From: Molossus alvarezi | Lineage: Eukaryota; Chordata; Mammalia; Chiroptera; Molossidae | Length of the DNA stretch: 64,000 bases | Assembly: GCA_037176705.1 (NCBI GenBank) | Contig: CM073886.1 | Location: 248,001 to 312,000 of the forward strand | Direction of reading: 5' to 3' | Part shown: in pieces, positions 24,343-38,600 of the stretch | Numbering within the stretch: position 1 is the first letter of the stretch | Layout of the letters: every line of letters starts with the position of its first letter | Program-made: the position numbers and the translations under genes | The notes under the pieces: generated by a model | What the model was told of the DNA's origin: nothing | The model's input: only the letters and a program-made list of their open reading frames with translations | Databases searched by the model: none

Positions 24343-27300
24343 CTTCTCTGTGCTCCTCTCCCAGACCCATGGTCTCCCCAGCTCTTTCCTCCTCTCTCAG
24401 ACCCATGGTCTCCCCTGCTCTGTGCTCCTCTATCAGACCCATGGTCTCCATTCTCTGAGCTCCTCTCTCAGATCTATAGTCTCCCCTGGTTTTTGCACCT
24501 CTTTCAGACCCATGGTCTCCCCTGCTCTGTGCTCCTCTCTCACACCCAAGATCTCTTCTTCTCTATGCTCCTCTCAGACCCATAGTCTCCCCTGCTCTGT
24601 GCTCCTCTTCCAGACCCATGGTCTCCCCTCTTCTGTGCTCCTCTTAGAACCATGGTCTCCCATGCTTTTTGCTCCTCTCTCAGACCCTTGCCTCCTCTTC
24701 TCTGTGCCCTCTCTCAGACCCATAGTCTCCCCTACACTGTGCTCCTCTCTGAGACCCATAGACTCCCCTTCTCTGTGCCCATCTCAGACCGATGGTTTCC
24801 CCAGCTTTGTGCTCCTCTCTCAGACCCATGGTCTCCCCTGGTTTGTGCTCCTGTCTCAGACCGTTGGTCTCTCTTCTCTGTGCTCCTCTCTCTGACCCAT
24901 GGTCTCCCCAACTCTGTGCTCCTCTCTAAGACCCATATTCTCCTCTTCTCTGTGCTCCTCTCTCAGACTTATGGTCTCCCCTGCTCTGTGCTCCTCTCTC
25001 AGACCCATGGATTCCCCTGCTCTTTGCTCTTCTCTCAGACCCATGGTCTACCCTGCTCTGTGCTCCTCTCTGAGACCCATGGTCTCCCCTGCTCTGTGCT
25101 CCTCTCTGAGACCCATGGTCTCCCCTGCTCTGTGCTCCTATCTCACACCGACAGACTCCTCTTCTCTGTGCCCCCTCAAACCCAGAATTTCTCCTGCTCT
25201 GTGCTCTCTCTCAGACCCATGGTCTCCGCTGCTCTGTGCTCCTCTCTCAGACTCATGGTTTCCTCTTCTCTCTGCTCCTCTCTCAGAGCCATGGACTCCC
25301 TTGCTCTGTGCTCCTCTCTCAGACATATGGTCTCCTCTTCTCTTTGTTCCTATCTCAGTCACATGGTATCCCCTTTTCTGTGCTCCTATCTCAGTCCCAT
25401 GGTATCCTCTTCTCTGTGCTCCTCTCTCAGACCCATGGTTTCCCATGCTCTGTGCTCCTATCTCAGACACATGGTCTCCCCTGCTCTGTGCCCCTCTCTC
25501 AGACACATGTTCTCCTCTTCTCGGGGCTCCTCTGTAAGGCCCATATACTCCACTTCTCTGGGCTCTTCTCTCAGACCCATTGTTTCCTCTTCTCTTGGCT
25601 TCTCTCTCAGACCCATGGTCTCCCCTGCTCTGTGCTCCTCTCTCAGAAACATGGTCTCCTCTGCTCTATGGTCCTCTGTCAGACCCCATTTCTCCCCTGC
25701 TCTGTGCTCCTCTCTCAGACCCATGGTATCTTCTTCTCTGGACTCCTCTCTCATACCCATGATCTCGTCTTCTCTGGGATCCTCTCTCTGACCCATGGTC
25801 TCTCCTGCTCTGTGCTCCTCTCTCAAACCCATGGTCTCCCCTGTCTTTGCTCCTCTATCAGACCCATGGTCTCCTCTCGTCTGTGCTCCTCTCTCAGAGC
25901 CATGGTCTCCCCTTCTCTGTGCTCCTCTCTCAGACCCATGGTCTCCCCTGCTCTTTTCTCCTCTATCAGACCCATGGTCTCCTCTCGTCTGTGCTCCTCT
26001 CTCAGAGCCATGGTCTCCCCTTCTCTGTGCTCCTCTCTCAAACCCATGGTCTCCCCTGCTCTTAGCTCCTCTATCACACCCATGGTCTCCTCTCGTCTGT
26101 GCTCCTCTCTCAGTCCCATGGTCTTTCCTTCTCTGTGCTCCTCTCTCAGACCCATGGTCTGCCCTGCTCTGTGCTACTCTCCAGGTCCCATGGCGTCATC
26201 TTGTCTGTGCTCCTCTCTCAGACCCATGGTCTCCTCTTCTCTGTGCTCCTGTCTCAGACCCGTGGTCTCCCTGCTCTTTGCTATTCTCTCAGACCCATGG
26301 TCTCCCCTGCTCTGTGCTCCTCTTTCAGACCCATGGCCTCCCCTGCTATTTGCTCCTCTCTCAGACACATGGTCTCCCCTGTTCTTTGCTCCTCTCTCAG
26401 ACCCATGGTCTCCCCTACTCTGTGCTCCTCTCTCAGACCCATGATCTCCTTTTCTCTGTGCTCCTTTCAGACCCATGGTCTCCCCTTCTCTGTGCTCCTC
26501 TCTCAGACCCATGGTCTCTCTTCTCTGTGCTCCTCTCTCAGACCAATGGTCTCCCCTGCTCTTTGCATTTCTCTCAGAACCATGGTCTCCCCTACTCTGT
26601 GCTCCTCTCTGAGACCCATGGTCTCTATTCTCTGTGCTCCTCTCTCAGACCCATGGTCACCCCGGCTCTTTGCTCCTCTCTCAGACCCATGGTCTCCCCT
26701 GCTCTTTGCTCTTCTCTCAGACGCATGTTCTCCCCTGCTCGGTGTTCCTCTCTCAGACCCATGGTCTCCCCTGCTCTGTGCTCCTCTCTCAGACCCTTGG
26801 ACTCCCCTCCTCTGTGCTCCTCTCTGAGACCCATAGACTCCTCTTCTCTGTGCTCCTCTCAGACCCATGGTCTCCACTGCTCTTTGCTCTTCTATCTGAC
26901 CCATGGCCTCCCCTGCTCGGTGCTCCTCCCCCAGATCCATTGTCTCTCTTCTCTGTGCTCCTCTCTCAGACCCATGGTCTCCCCTGCTCTGTACTCCTTT
27001 CTCAGACCCATGGTCTTCCCCGCTCTATGCTTCTCTCTCAGACCCATCGTCTCCACTGTTCTGTGCTCCTTTTTCAGACCCATGGTCTCCCTTGCTCTTT
27101 GCTCTTCTCTCAGACCCATGGTCTCCCCTGCTCGGTCCTCCTCTCTCAGACCCATGGTCTCTCTTCTCTGTGCTCCTCTATCAGACCCATGGTCTCCCCT
27201 ATCTTTGCTCCTCTCTCAGACCCATGGTCTCCCCTGCTCTTTGCTCTCCTCTCAGACGCATGTTCTCCCCTGCTCGGTGTTCCTCTCTCAGACCCATGGT

Positions 27301-27396
27301 CTCCCCTGCTCTGTGCTCCTCTCTCAGACCCTTGGACTCCCCTCCTCTGTGCTCCTGTCTGAGACCCATAGACTCCTCTTCTCTGTGCCCCTCTCA

Positions 27397-30300
27397 GACT
27401 CATGGTCTCCCTTGCTCTTTGCTCCTCTGTCAGACCCAAGGTCTCCCCTGCACTTTGCTCTTCTCTCAGACCCATGGACTCCCCTACTCTGTGCTCCTCT
27501 CTCACACCCATGATCTCCTCTTCTCTGTGCTCCATTCAGACCCATGGTCTCCACTGCTCTGTGCTCCTCTCTCAGACCCATGGTCTCCCCTCTTCTGTGT
27601 TCCTCTCAGACCCATGGTCTCCCATGCTCTTTACACCTGTCTCAGTCCCTTGGTCTCCTCTTCTCTGTGCACCTCTCTCAGCCCATGGTCTCCCCTACTC
27701 TGTGCTCCTCTCTGAGACACATAGACTCGCCTTCTCTGTGCCCCTCTCAGACCCATTGTCTCCCCAGCTCTGTTCTCCTCTCTCAGACTCATGGTCTCTC
27801 TTCTCTGTGCTCCGCTCTCGTACGATGGTCTCCCCAACTCTGTGCTCCTCTCTCAGACCCATGGTCTCCTCTTCTCTGTGCTCCTCTCTCAGACTTATGG
27901 TCTCCCCTGCTCTGTGCTCCTCTCTCAGACTCATGGTCTCTCTTCTCTGTGCTCCGCTCTCGTACGATGGTCTCCCCAACTCTGTGCTCCTCTCTCAGAC
28001 CCATGGTCTCCTCTTCTCTGTGCTCCTCTCTCAGACTTGTGGTCTCCCCTGCTCTGTGCTCCTCTCTCAGACCCATGGTCTCCCCTGCTCTTTGCTCTTC
28101 TCTCAGACCCATGGACTCCCCTGCTCGGTGCTCCTCTCTCAGACCCATGGTCTCTCTTCTCTGTTCTCCTCTCTCAGACCCATGGTCTCCTCTTCTCTGT
28201 GCTCCTCTCTCAGACTTATGGTCTCCCCTGCTCTGTGCTCCTCTCTCAGACCCATGGTCTCCCCTTCTCTGTGCACCTCTCTCAGACCCATGGTCTCTCT
28301 TCTCTGTGCTCCTCTCTCAGACCCATGGTCTCCCCTGCTCTGTGCTCCTCTCTGAGAACCATGGTTTCCCCTGCTCTGTGCTACTCTCTTAGATCCATAA
28401 ACACCTCTTCTGTGTTCACCTCTCAGACCCATGGTATTCCCAGCTCTGTGCTCCTCTCTCAGACCCATGGTCTCCCCTCTTCTGTGCTCCTTTCAGACGC
28501 ATGGTCTCCACTGCTCTTTGCTCTTCTATCGGACCCATGGTCTCCTCTGCTCGGTGCTCCTCCCCCAGACCCATTGTCTCTCTTCTCTGTGCTCCTCTCT
28601 CAGACCCATGGTCTCCCCTGCTCTGTACTCCTCTGTCAGACCCATGGTCTTCCCTGCTTTGTGCTTCTCTCTCAGACCCATGGTCTCCCCTGCTCTGTGC
28701 TCTTCTCTCAGACCCATGGTCTCTCCTGCTCGGTGCTCCTCTCTCACACCCATGGTCTCCTATTCTCTGTGCTCCTCTCTCAGACTTATGGTCTCCCCTG
28801 CTCTGTGCTCCTCTCTCAGACCCATGGTCTCCCCTGCTCTGTGCTCCTCTCTCAGACCCATGGTCTCCCCTGCTCGGTGCTCCTCTCTCAGACCCATGGT
28901 CTCTTTCTCTGTGCTCCTCTCTCAGACCCATGGTCACCCCGGCTCTTTGCTCCTCTCTCAGACCCATGGTCTCCCCTGCTCTTTGCTCTTCTCTCAGACG
29001 CATGTTCTCCCCTGCTCTGTGCTCCTCTCTCAGACCCTTGGACTCCCCTCCTCTGTGCTCCTCTCTGAGACCCATAGACTCCTCTTCTCTGTGCCCGTCT
29101 CAGACCCATGGTCTCCCCAGCTCTGTGCTCCTCTCTCCGACCCATTGTCTCCCCTGCTCTGTGCTCCTATCTGAGACCCATAGACTCCTCTTCTCTGTGC
29201 CCCTCTCAGACTCATGGTCTCCCTTGCTCTTTGCTCCTCTGTCAGACCCAAGGTCTCCCCTGCACTTGGCTCTTCTCTCAGACCCATGGCCTCCCCTACT
29301 CTGTGCTCCTCTCTCACACCCAGGATCTCCTCTTCTCTGTGCTCCATTCAGACCCATGGTCTCCACTGCTCTGTGCTCCTCTCTCAGACCCATGGTCTCC
29401 CCTCTTCTGTGTTCCTCTCAGACCCATGGTCTCCCATGCTCTTTACACCTGTCTCAGTCCCTTGGTCTCCTCTTCTCTGGGCACCTCTCTCAGCCCATGG
29501 TCTCCCCTACTCTGTGCTCCTCTCTGAGACACATAGACTCGCCTTCTCTGTGCCCCTCTCAGACCCATTGTCTCCCCAGCTCTGTTCTCCTCTCTCAGAC
29601 TCATGGTCTCTCTTCTCTGTGCTCCGCTCTCGTACGATGGTCTCCCCAACTCTGTGCTCCTCTCTCAGACCCATGGTCTCCTCTTCTCTGTGCTCCTCTC
29701 TCAGACTTATGGTCTCCCCTGCTCTGTGCTCCTCTCTCAGACCCATGGTCTCCCCTGCTCTTGGCTCTTCTCTCAGACCCATGGACTCCCCTGCTCGGAG
29801 CTCCTCTCTCAGACCCATGGTCTCTCTTCTCTGTTCTCCTCTCTCAGACCCATGGTCTCCTCTTCTCTGTGCTCCTCTCTCAGACTTATGGTCTCCCCTG
29901 CTCTGTGCTCCTCTCTCAGACCCATGGTCTCCCCTTCTCAGTGCACCTCTCTCAGACCCATGGTCTCTCTTCTCTGTTCTCCTCTCTCAGACCCATGGTC
30001 TCCTCTTCTCTGTGCTCCTCTCTCAGACTTATGGTCTCCCCTGCTCTGTGCTCCTCTCTCAGACCCATGGTCTCCCCTTCTCTGTGCACCTCTCTCAGAC
30101 CCATGGTCTCTCTTCTCTGTGCTCCTCTCTCAGACCCATGGTCTTCCCTGCTCTGTGCTCCTCTCTGAGAACCATGGTTTCCCCTGATCTGTGCTACTCT
30201 CTTAGATCCATAAACACCTCTTCTGTGTTCACCTCTCAGACCCATGGTCTCCCCTGCTCTGTGCTCCTCTCTGAGAACCATGGTTTCCCCTGATCTGTGC

Positions 30301-31590
30301 TACTCTCTTAGATCCATAAACACCTCTTCTGTGTTCACCTCTCAGACCCATGGTCTTCCCAGCTCTGTGCTCCTCTCTCAGACCCATGGTCTCCCCTCTT
30401 CTGTGCTCCTTTCAGACGCATGGTCTCCACTGCTCTTTGCTCTTCTATCGGACCCATGGTCTCCCCTGCTCGGTGCTCCTCCCCCAGACCCATTGTCTCT
30501 CTTCTCTGTGCTCCTCTCTCAGACCCATGGTCTCCCCTGCTCTGTACTCCTCTCTCAGACCCATGGTCTTCCCTGCTCTGTGCTTCTCTCTCAGACCCAT
30601 GGTCTCCCCTGCTCTGTGCTCTTCTCTCAGACCCATGGTCTCTCCTCCTCGGTGCTCCTCTCTCAGACCCATGGTCTCCTCTTCTCTGTGCTCCTCTCTC
30701 AGACTTCTGGTCTCCCCTGCTCTGTGCTCCTCTCTCAGACCCATGGTCTCCCCTGCTCTGTGCTCCTCTCTCAGACCCATGGTCTCCCCTGCTCGGTGCT
30801 CCTCTCTCAGACCCATGGTCTCTCTTCTCTGTGCTCCTCTCTCAGACCCATGGTCTCCCCTGCTCTGTGCTCCTCTCTCAGTCCCATGGTCTCCCCTGCT
30901 GTGTGCTCCTCTCTGAGACCCATAGACTCCTCTTCTCTGTGCCTCTCTCAGACCCATGGTCTCCCCAGCTCTGTACTCGTCTCTCAGACCCATGGTCTTC
31001 CCTGCTCTGAGCTCTTCTCTCACACCCATGGTCTCCCCTGCTCGGTGCTTTTTTCTCAGAGCCGTGGTGTCCTCTTCTCTGTTTTCCTTTCTCAGACCCA
31101 TGTTCTCCCCTTGTCTGTGCTCCTCTCTCAGACCCATGGTCTCACCTACTCTGTGCTCCTTTCTCAGACTAATGGTCACATCTTCTCTGTGCTCCTCTTT
31201 CAGACCCATAGACTCCACTTCTCTGTGCCCCTCTCAGACCCATGGTTTCCCCATCTATGTGTTCCGCCCTCAGACACATGGTCGCTTCTTCTCTGTGCCT
31301 CTCTCTCAGACCCATGGTCTCCCCTACTCTGTCCACCTCTCTCAGACCCATTGTCTCCCCTGCTTTTTGCTCCTCTCTCAGACCCATGGTCTCCCTTCTC
31401 TGTGCTCCTCTGTCTGAACTTGGTCTCCTCTGCTCTGTGGTCCTCTCTGAGACCCATAGACTCCTCTTCTCTGTGCCCGTCTCAAACCCATGGTCTCCCC
31501 AGCTCTGTGCTCCTCTCTCAGACCCATGGTCTCCCCTGCTCTGTGCTCCTCTCTCAGACCCATAGACTCCTCTTCTCTGTGCCCCTCTCA
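27397..31590 (+). repeat. Older 1.8-2.4 kb subunits inside the 8.25-kb unit
   Basis: The word GACTCATGGTCTCCCTTGC occurs at 27,397, 29,209 and 31,591 in copy 1, spacings of 1,812 and 2,382 bp. Each is followed by the same ordered variants: CTCCATTCAGACCC, CTCTTTACACCT, CAGTCCCTTGGTC and ACACATAGACTCGCC. The same layout recurs in the other copies. The subunits differ more from each other than the 8.25 kb copies do, so they are an older level. Confidence 0.82.
27787..28070 (+). repeat. 142-bp local duplication with CGTACG
   Basis: The variant CTCTCGTACGATGG, which has lost bases from the normal CGTACCCATGG, occurs twice with TACGATGG at 27,821 and 27,963. Both are preceded by GACTCATGGTCTCTCTTC and followed by CCCCAACTCTGTGC. 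The spacing is four monomers less 2 bp. The same doublet sits at the matching place in copies 2-4 (near 36,075, 42,664 and 50,918), while the next subunit of each copy has it once. Confidence 0.88.
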
Positions 31591-32680
31591 GACTCATGGT
31601 CTCCCTTGCTCTTTGCTCCTCTGTCAGACCCATGGTCTCCCCTGCACTTTGCTCTTCTCTCAGACCCATGGCCTCCCCTACTCTGTGCTCCTCTCTCACA
31701 CCCATGATCTCCTCTTCTCTGTGCTCCATTCAGACCCATGGTCTCCACTGCTCTGTGCTCCTCTCTCAGACCCATGGTCTCCCCTCTTCTGTGTTCCTCT
31801 CAGACCCATGATCTCCCATGCTCTTTACACCTCTCTCAGTCCCTTGGTCTCCTCTTCTCTGTGCACCTCTCTCAGCCCATGGTCTCCCCTACTCTGTGCT
31901 CCTCTCTGAGACACATAGACTCGCCTTCTCTGTGCCCCTCTCAGACCCATTGTCTCCCCAGCTCTGTGCTCCTCTCTCAGACCCATGGTCTCCCCTTCAC
32001 TGTGCACCTCTCTCAGACCCATGGTCTCTCTTCTCTGTGCTCCTCTCTCGTACCCATGGTCTCCCCAACTCTGTGCTCCTCTCTCAGACCCATGGTCTCC
32101 TCTTCTCTGGGCTCCTCTCTCAGACTTATGGTCTCCCCTGCTCTGTGCTCCTCTCCCAGACCCATGGACTCCCCTGCTCGGTGCTCCTCTCTCAGACCCA
32201 TGGTCTTTCTTCTCTGTGCTCCTCTCTCAGACCCATGGTCTCCTCTTCTCTGTGCTCCTCTCTCAGACTTATGGTCTCCCCTGCTCTGTGCTCCTCTCTC
32301 AGACCCATGGTCTCCCCTTCACTGTGCACCTCTCTCAGACCATGGTCTCTCTTCTCTGTGCTCCTCTCTCTGACTCATGGTCTCCCCTGCTCTGTGCTCC
32401 TCTCTGAGAACCATGGTCTCCCCTGCTCTGTGCTCCTCTCTTAGATCCATAGACACCTCTTCTGTGTTCCCCTCTCAGACCCATGGTCTTCCCAGCTCTG
32501 TGCTCCTCTCTCAGAACCATGGTCTCTTCTCTTCTGTGCTCCTCTCAGACCCATGGTCTCCACTGCTCTTTGCTCTTCTCTCAGACCCATGGCCTCCCCT
32601 ACTCTGTGCTCCTCTCTCACACCCATGATCTCCTCTTCTCTGTGCTCCATTCAGACCCATGGTCTCCACTGCTCTGTGCT

Positions 32681-35600
32681 CCTCTATCAGACCCATGGTC
32701 TCCATTCTCTGAGCTCCTCTCTCAGATCTATAGTCTCCCCTGGTTTTTGCACCTCTTTCAGACCCATGGTCTCCCCTGCTCTGTGCTCCTCTCTCACACC
32801 CAAGATCTCTTCTTCTCTATGCTCCTCTCAGACCCATAATCTCCCCTGCTCTGTGCTCCTCTTCCAGACCCATGGTCTCCCCTCTTCTGTGCTCCTCTTA
32901 GAACCATGGTCTCCCATGCTTTTTGCTCCTCTCTCAGACCCTTGCCTCCTCTTCTCTGTGCCCTCTCTCAGACCCATAGTCTCCCCTACACTGTGCTCCT
33001 CTCTGAGACCCATAGACTCCCCTTCTCTGTGCCCATCTCAGACCGATGGTTTCCCCAGCTTTGTGCTCCTCTCTCAGACCCATGGTCTCCCCTGGTTTGT
33101 GCTCCTGTCTCAGACCGTTGGTCTCTCTTCTCTGTGCTCCTCTCTCTGACCCATGGTCTCCCCAACTCTGTGCTCCTCTCTAAGACCCATATTCTCCTCT
33201 TCTCTGTGCTCCTCTCTCAGACTTATGGTCTCCCCTGCTCTGTGCTCCTCTCTCAGACCCATGGATTCCCCTGCTCTTTGCTCTTCTCTCAGACCCATGG
33301 TCTACCCTGCTCTGTGCTCCTCTCTGAGACCCATGGTCTCCCCTGCTCTGTGCTCCTCTCTGAGACCCATGGTCTCCCCTGCTCTGTGCTCCTATCTCAC
33401 ACCCACAGACTCCTCTTCTCTGTGCCCCCTCAAACCCAGAATTTCTCCTGCTCTGTGCTCTCTCTCAGACCCATGGTCTCCGCTGCTCTGTGCTCCTCTC
33501 TCAGACTCATGGTTTCCTCTTCTCTCTGCTCCTCTCTCAGAGCCATGGACTCCCTTGCTCTGTGCTCCTCTCTCAGACATATGGTCTCCTCTTCTCTTTG
33601 TTCCTATCTCAGTCACATGGTATCCCCTTTTCTGTGCTCCTATCTCAGTCCCATGGTATCCTCTTCTCTGTGCTCCTCTCTCAGACCCATGGTTTCCCAT
33701 GCTCTGTGCTCCTATCTCAGACACATGGTCTCCCCTGCTCTGTGCCCCTCTCTCAGACACATGTTCTCCTCTTCTCGGGGCTCCTCTGTAAGGCCCATAT
33801 ACTCCACTTCTCTGGGCTCTTCTCTCAGACCCATTGTTTCCTCTTCTCTTGGCTTCTCTCTCAGACCCATGGTCTCCCCTGCTCTGTGCTCCTCTCTCAG
33901 AAACATGGTCTCCTCTGCTCTATGGTCCTCTCTCAGACCCCATTTCTCCCCTGCTCTGTGCTCCTCTCTCAGACCCATGGTATCTTCTTCTCTGGACTCC
34001 TCTCTCATACCCATGATCTCGTCTTCTCTGGGATCCTCTCTCTGACCCATGGTCTCTCCTGCTCTGTGCTCCTCTCTCAAACCCATGGTCTCCCCTGTCT
34101 TTGCTCCTCTATCAGACCCATGGTCTCCTCTCGTCTGTACTCCTCTCTCAGAGCCATGGTCTCCCCTTCTCTGTGCTCCTCTCTCAGACCCATGGTCTCC
34201 CCTGCTCTTTTCTCCTCTATCAGACCCATGGTCTCCTCTCGTCTGTGCTCCTCTCTCAGAGCCATGGTCTCCCCTTCTCTGTGCTCCTCTCTCAAACCCA
34301 TGGTCTCCCCTGCTCTTAGCTCCTCTATCACACCCATGGTCTCCTCTCGTCTGTGCTCCTCTCTCAGTCCCATGGTCTTTCCTTCTCTGTGCTCCTCTCT
34401 CAGACCCATGGTCTGCCCTGCTCTGTGCTACTCTCCAGGTCCCATGGCGTCATCTTGTCTGTGCTCCTCTCTCAGACCCATGGTCTCCTCTTCTCTGTGC
34501 TCCTGTCTCAGACCCGTGGTCTCCCTGCTCTTTGCTATTCTCTCAGACCCATGGTCTCCCCTGCTCTGTGCTCCTCTTTCAGACCCATGGCCTCCCCTGC
34601 TATTTGCTCCTCTCTCAGACACATGGTCTCCCCTGTTCTTTGCTCCTCTCTCAGACCCATGGTCTCCCCTACTCTGTGCTCCTCTCTCAGACCCATGATC
34701 TCCTTTTCTCTGTGCTCCTTTCAGACCCATGGTCTCCCCTTCTCTGTGCTCCTCTCTCAGACCCATGGTCTCTCTTCTCTGTGCTCCTCTCTCAGACCAA
34801 TGGTCTCCCCTGCTCTTTGCATTTCTCTCAGAACCATGGTCTCCCCTACTCTGTGCTCCTCTCTGAGACCCATGGTCTCTATTCTCTGTGCTCCTCTCTC
34901 AGACCCATGGTCACCCCGGCTCTTTGCTCCTCTCTCAGACCCATGGTCTCCCCTGCTCTTTGCTCTTCTCTCAGACGCATGTTCTCCCCTGCTCGGTGTT
35001 CCTCTCTCAGACCCATGGTCTCCCCTGCTCTGTGCTCCTCTCTCAGACCCTTGGACTCCCCTCCTCTGTGCTCCTCTCTGAGACCCATAGACTCCTCTTC
35101 TCTGTGCTCCTCTCAGACCCATGGTCTCCACTGCTCTTTGCTCTTCTATCTGACCCATGGCCTCCCCTGCTCGGTGCTCCTCCCCCAGATCCATTGTCTC
35201 TCTTCTCTGTGCTCCTCTCTCAGACCCATGGTCTCCCCTGCTCTGTACTCCTTTCTCAGACCCATGGTCTTCCCCGCTCTATGCTTCTCTCTCAGACCCA
35301 TCGTCTCCACTGTTCTGTGCTCCTTTTTCATACCCATGGTCTCCCTTGCTCTTTGCTCTTCTCTCAGACCCATGGTCTCCCCTGCTCGGTCCTCCTCTCT
35401 CAGACCCATGGTCTCTCTTCTCTGTGCTCCTCTATCAGACCCATGGTCTCCCCTATCTTTGCTCCTCTCTCAGACCCATGGTCTCCCCTGCTCTTTGCTC
35501 TCCTCTCAGACGCATGTTCTCCCCTGCTCGGTGTTCCTCTCTCAGACCCATGGTCTCCCCTGCTCTGTGCTCCTCTCTCAGACCCTTGGACTCCCCTCCT

Positions 35601-38600
35601 CTGTGCTCCTGTCTGAGACCCATAGACTCCTCTTCTCTGTGCCCCTCTCAGACTCATGGTCTCCCTTGCTCTTTGCTCCTCTGTCAGACCCAAGGTCTCC
35701 CCTGCACTTTGCTCTTCTCTCAGACCCATGGACTCCCCTACTCTGTGCTCCTCTCTCACACCCATGATCTCCTCTTCTCTGTGCTCCATTCAGACCCATG
35801 GTCTCCACTGCTCTGTGCTCCTCTCTCAGACCCATGGTCTCCCCTCTTCTGTGTTCCTCTCAGACCCATGGTCTCCCATGCTCTTTACACCTGTCTCAGT
35901 CCCTTGGTCTCCTCTTCTCTGTGCACCTCTCTCAGCCCATGGTCTCCCCTACTCTGTGCTCCTCTCTGAGACACATAGACTCGCCTTCTCTGTGCCCCTC
36001 TCAGACCCATTGTCTCCCCAGCTCTGTTCTCCTCTCTCAGACTCATGGTCTCTCTTCTCTGTGCTCCGCTCTCGTACGATGGTCTCCCCAACTCTGTGCT
36101 CCTCTCTCAGACCCATGGTCTCCTCTTCTCTGTGCTCCTCTCTCAGACTTATGGTCTCCCCTGCTCTGTGCTCCTCTCTCAGACTCATGGTCTCTCTTCT
36201 CTGTGCTCCGCTCTCGTACGATGGTCTCCCCAACTCTGTGCTCCTCTCTCAGACCCATGGTCTCCTCTTCTCTGTGCTCCTCTCTCAGACTTGTGGTCTC
36301 CCCTGCTCTGTGCTCCTCTCTCAGACCCATGGTCTCCCCTGCTCTTTGCTCTTCTCTCAGACCCATGGACTCCCCTGCTCGGTGCTCCTCTCTCAGACCC
36401 ATGGTCTCTCTTCTCTGTTCTCCTCTCTCAGACCCATGGTCTCCTCTTCTCTGTGCTCCTCTCTCAGACTTATGGTCTCCCCTGCTCTGTGCTCCTCTCT
36501 CAGACCCATGGTCTCCCCTTCTCTGTGCACCTCTCTCAGACCCATGGTCTCTCTTCTCTGTGCTCCTCTCTCAGACCCATGGTCTCCCCTGCTCTGTGCT
36601 CCTCTCTGAGAACCATGGTTTCCCCTGCTCTGTGCTACTCTCTTAGATCCATAAACACCTCTTCTGTGTTCACCTCTCAGACCCATGGTATTCCCAGCTC
36701 TGTGCTCCTCTCTCAGACCCATGGTCTCCCCTCTTCTGTGCTCCTTTCAGACGCATGGTCTCCACTGCTCTTTGCTCTTCTATCGGACCCATGGTCTCCT
36801 CTGCTCGGTGCTCCTCCCCCAGACCCATTGTCTCTCTTCTCTGTGCTCCTCTCTCAGACCCATGGTCTCCCCTGCTCTGTACTCCTCTGTCAGACCCATG
36901 GTCTTCCCTGCTTTGTGCTTCTCTCTCAGACCCATGGTCTCCCCTGCTCTGTGCTCTTCTCTCAGACCCATGGTCTCTCCTGCTCGGTGCTCCTCTCTCA
37001 CACCCATGGTCTCCTATTCTCTGTGCTCCTCTCTCAGACTTATGGTCTCCCCTGCTCTGTGCTCCTCTCTCAGACCCATGGTCTCCCCTGCTCTGTGCTC
37101 CTCTCTCAGACCCATGGTCTCCCCTGCTCGGTGCTCCTCTCTCAGACCCATGGTCTCTTTCTCTGTGCTCCTCTCTCAGACCCATGGTCACCCCGGCTCT
37201 TTGCTCCTCTCTCAGACCCATGGTCTCCCCTGCTCTTTGCTCTTCTCTCAGACGCATGTTCTCCCCTGCTCTGTGCTCCTCTCTCAGACCCTTGGACTCC
37301 CCTCCTCTGTGCTCCTCTCTGAGACCCATAGACTCCTCTTCTCTGTGCCCGTCTCAGACCCATGGTCTCCCCAGCTCTGTGCTCCTCTCTCCGACCCATT
37401 GTCTCCCCTGCTCTGTGCTCCTATCTGAGACCCATAGACTCCTCTTCTCTGTGCCCCTCTCAGACTCATGGTCTCCCTTGCTCTTTGCTCCTCTGTCAGA
37501 CCCAAGGTCTCCCCTGCACTTGGCTCTTCTCTCAGACCCATGGCCTCCCCTACTCTGTGCTCCTCTCTCACACCCAGGATCTCCTCTTCTCTGTGCTCCA
37601 TTCAGACCCATGGTCTCCACTGCTCTGTGCTCCTCTCTCAGACCCATGGTCTCCCCTCTTCTGTGTTCCTCTCAGACCCATGGTCTCCCATGCTCTTTAC
37701 ACCTGTCTCAGTCCCTTGGTCTCCTCTTCTCTGGGCACCTCTCTCAGCCCATGGTCTCCCCTACTCTGTGCTCCTCTCTGAGACACATAGACTCGCCTTC
37801 TCTGTGCCCCTCTCAGACCCATTGTCTCCCCAGCTCTGTTCTCCTCTCTCAGACTCATGGTCTCTCTTCTCTGTGCTCCGCTCTCGTACGATGGTCTCCC
37901 CAACTCTGTGCTCCTCTCTCAGACCCATGGTCTCCTCTTCTCTGTGCTCCTCTCTCAGACTTATGGTCTCCCCTGCTCTGTGCTCCTCTCTCAGACCCAT
38001 GGTCTCCCCTGCTCTTTGCTCTTCTCTCAGACCCATGGACTCCCCTGCTCGGTGCTCCTCTCTCAGACCCATGGTCTCTCTTCTCTGTTCTCCTCTCTCA
38101 GACCCATGGTCTCCTCTTCTCTGTGCTCCTCTCTCAGACTTATGGTCTCCCCTGCTCTGTGCTCCTCTCTCAGACCCATGGTCTCCCCTTCTCAGTGCAC
38201 CTCTCTCAGACCCATGGTCTCTCTTCTCTGTTCTCCTCTCTCAGACCCATGGTCTCCTCTTCTCTGTGCTCCTCTCTCAGACTTATGGTCTCCCCTGCTC
38301 TGTGCTCCTCTCTCAGACCCATGGTCTCCCCTTCTCTGTGCACCTCTCTCAGACCCATGGTCTCTCTTCTCTGTGCTCCTCTCTCAGACCCATGGTCTCC
38401 CCTGCTCTGTGCTCCTCTCTGAGAACCATGGTTTCCCCTGATCTGTGCTACTCTCTTAGATCCATAAACACCTCTTCTGTGTTCACCTCTCAGACCCATG
38501 GTCTCCCCTGCTCTGTGCTCCTCTCTGAGAACCATGGTTTCCCCTGATCTGTGCTACTCTCTTAGATCCATAAACACCTCTTCTGTGTTCACCTCTCAGA

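Larger units (their letters stand above)
24427..32680 (+). repeat. 8.25-kb unit, copy 1
   Basis: This copy carries the set of variants shared with copy 3: CACACCGACAGACTCC (about 25,145), GTCCTCTGTCAGACCCC (about 25,671), CGTCTGTGCTCC (about 25,879), TCCTTTTTCAGACCC (about 27,068) and GCTCTTGGCTC near 29,757. Its own differences from copy 3 are few, such as CTCTTAGATCC near 30,190 where copy 3 has CTCTTGGATCC, and AGAACCATGGTCTCTTC near 32,513. The right border lies inside the word CTGCTCTGTGCTCCTCT shared with the next unit, so the exchange point cannot be fixed more closely. Confidence 0.93.
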
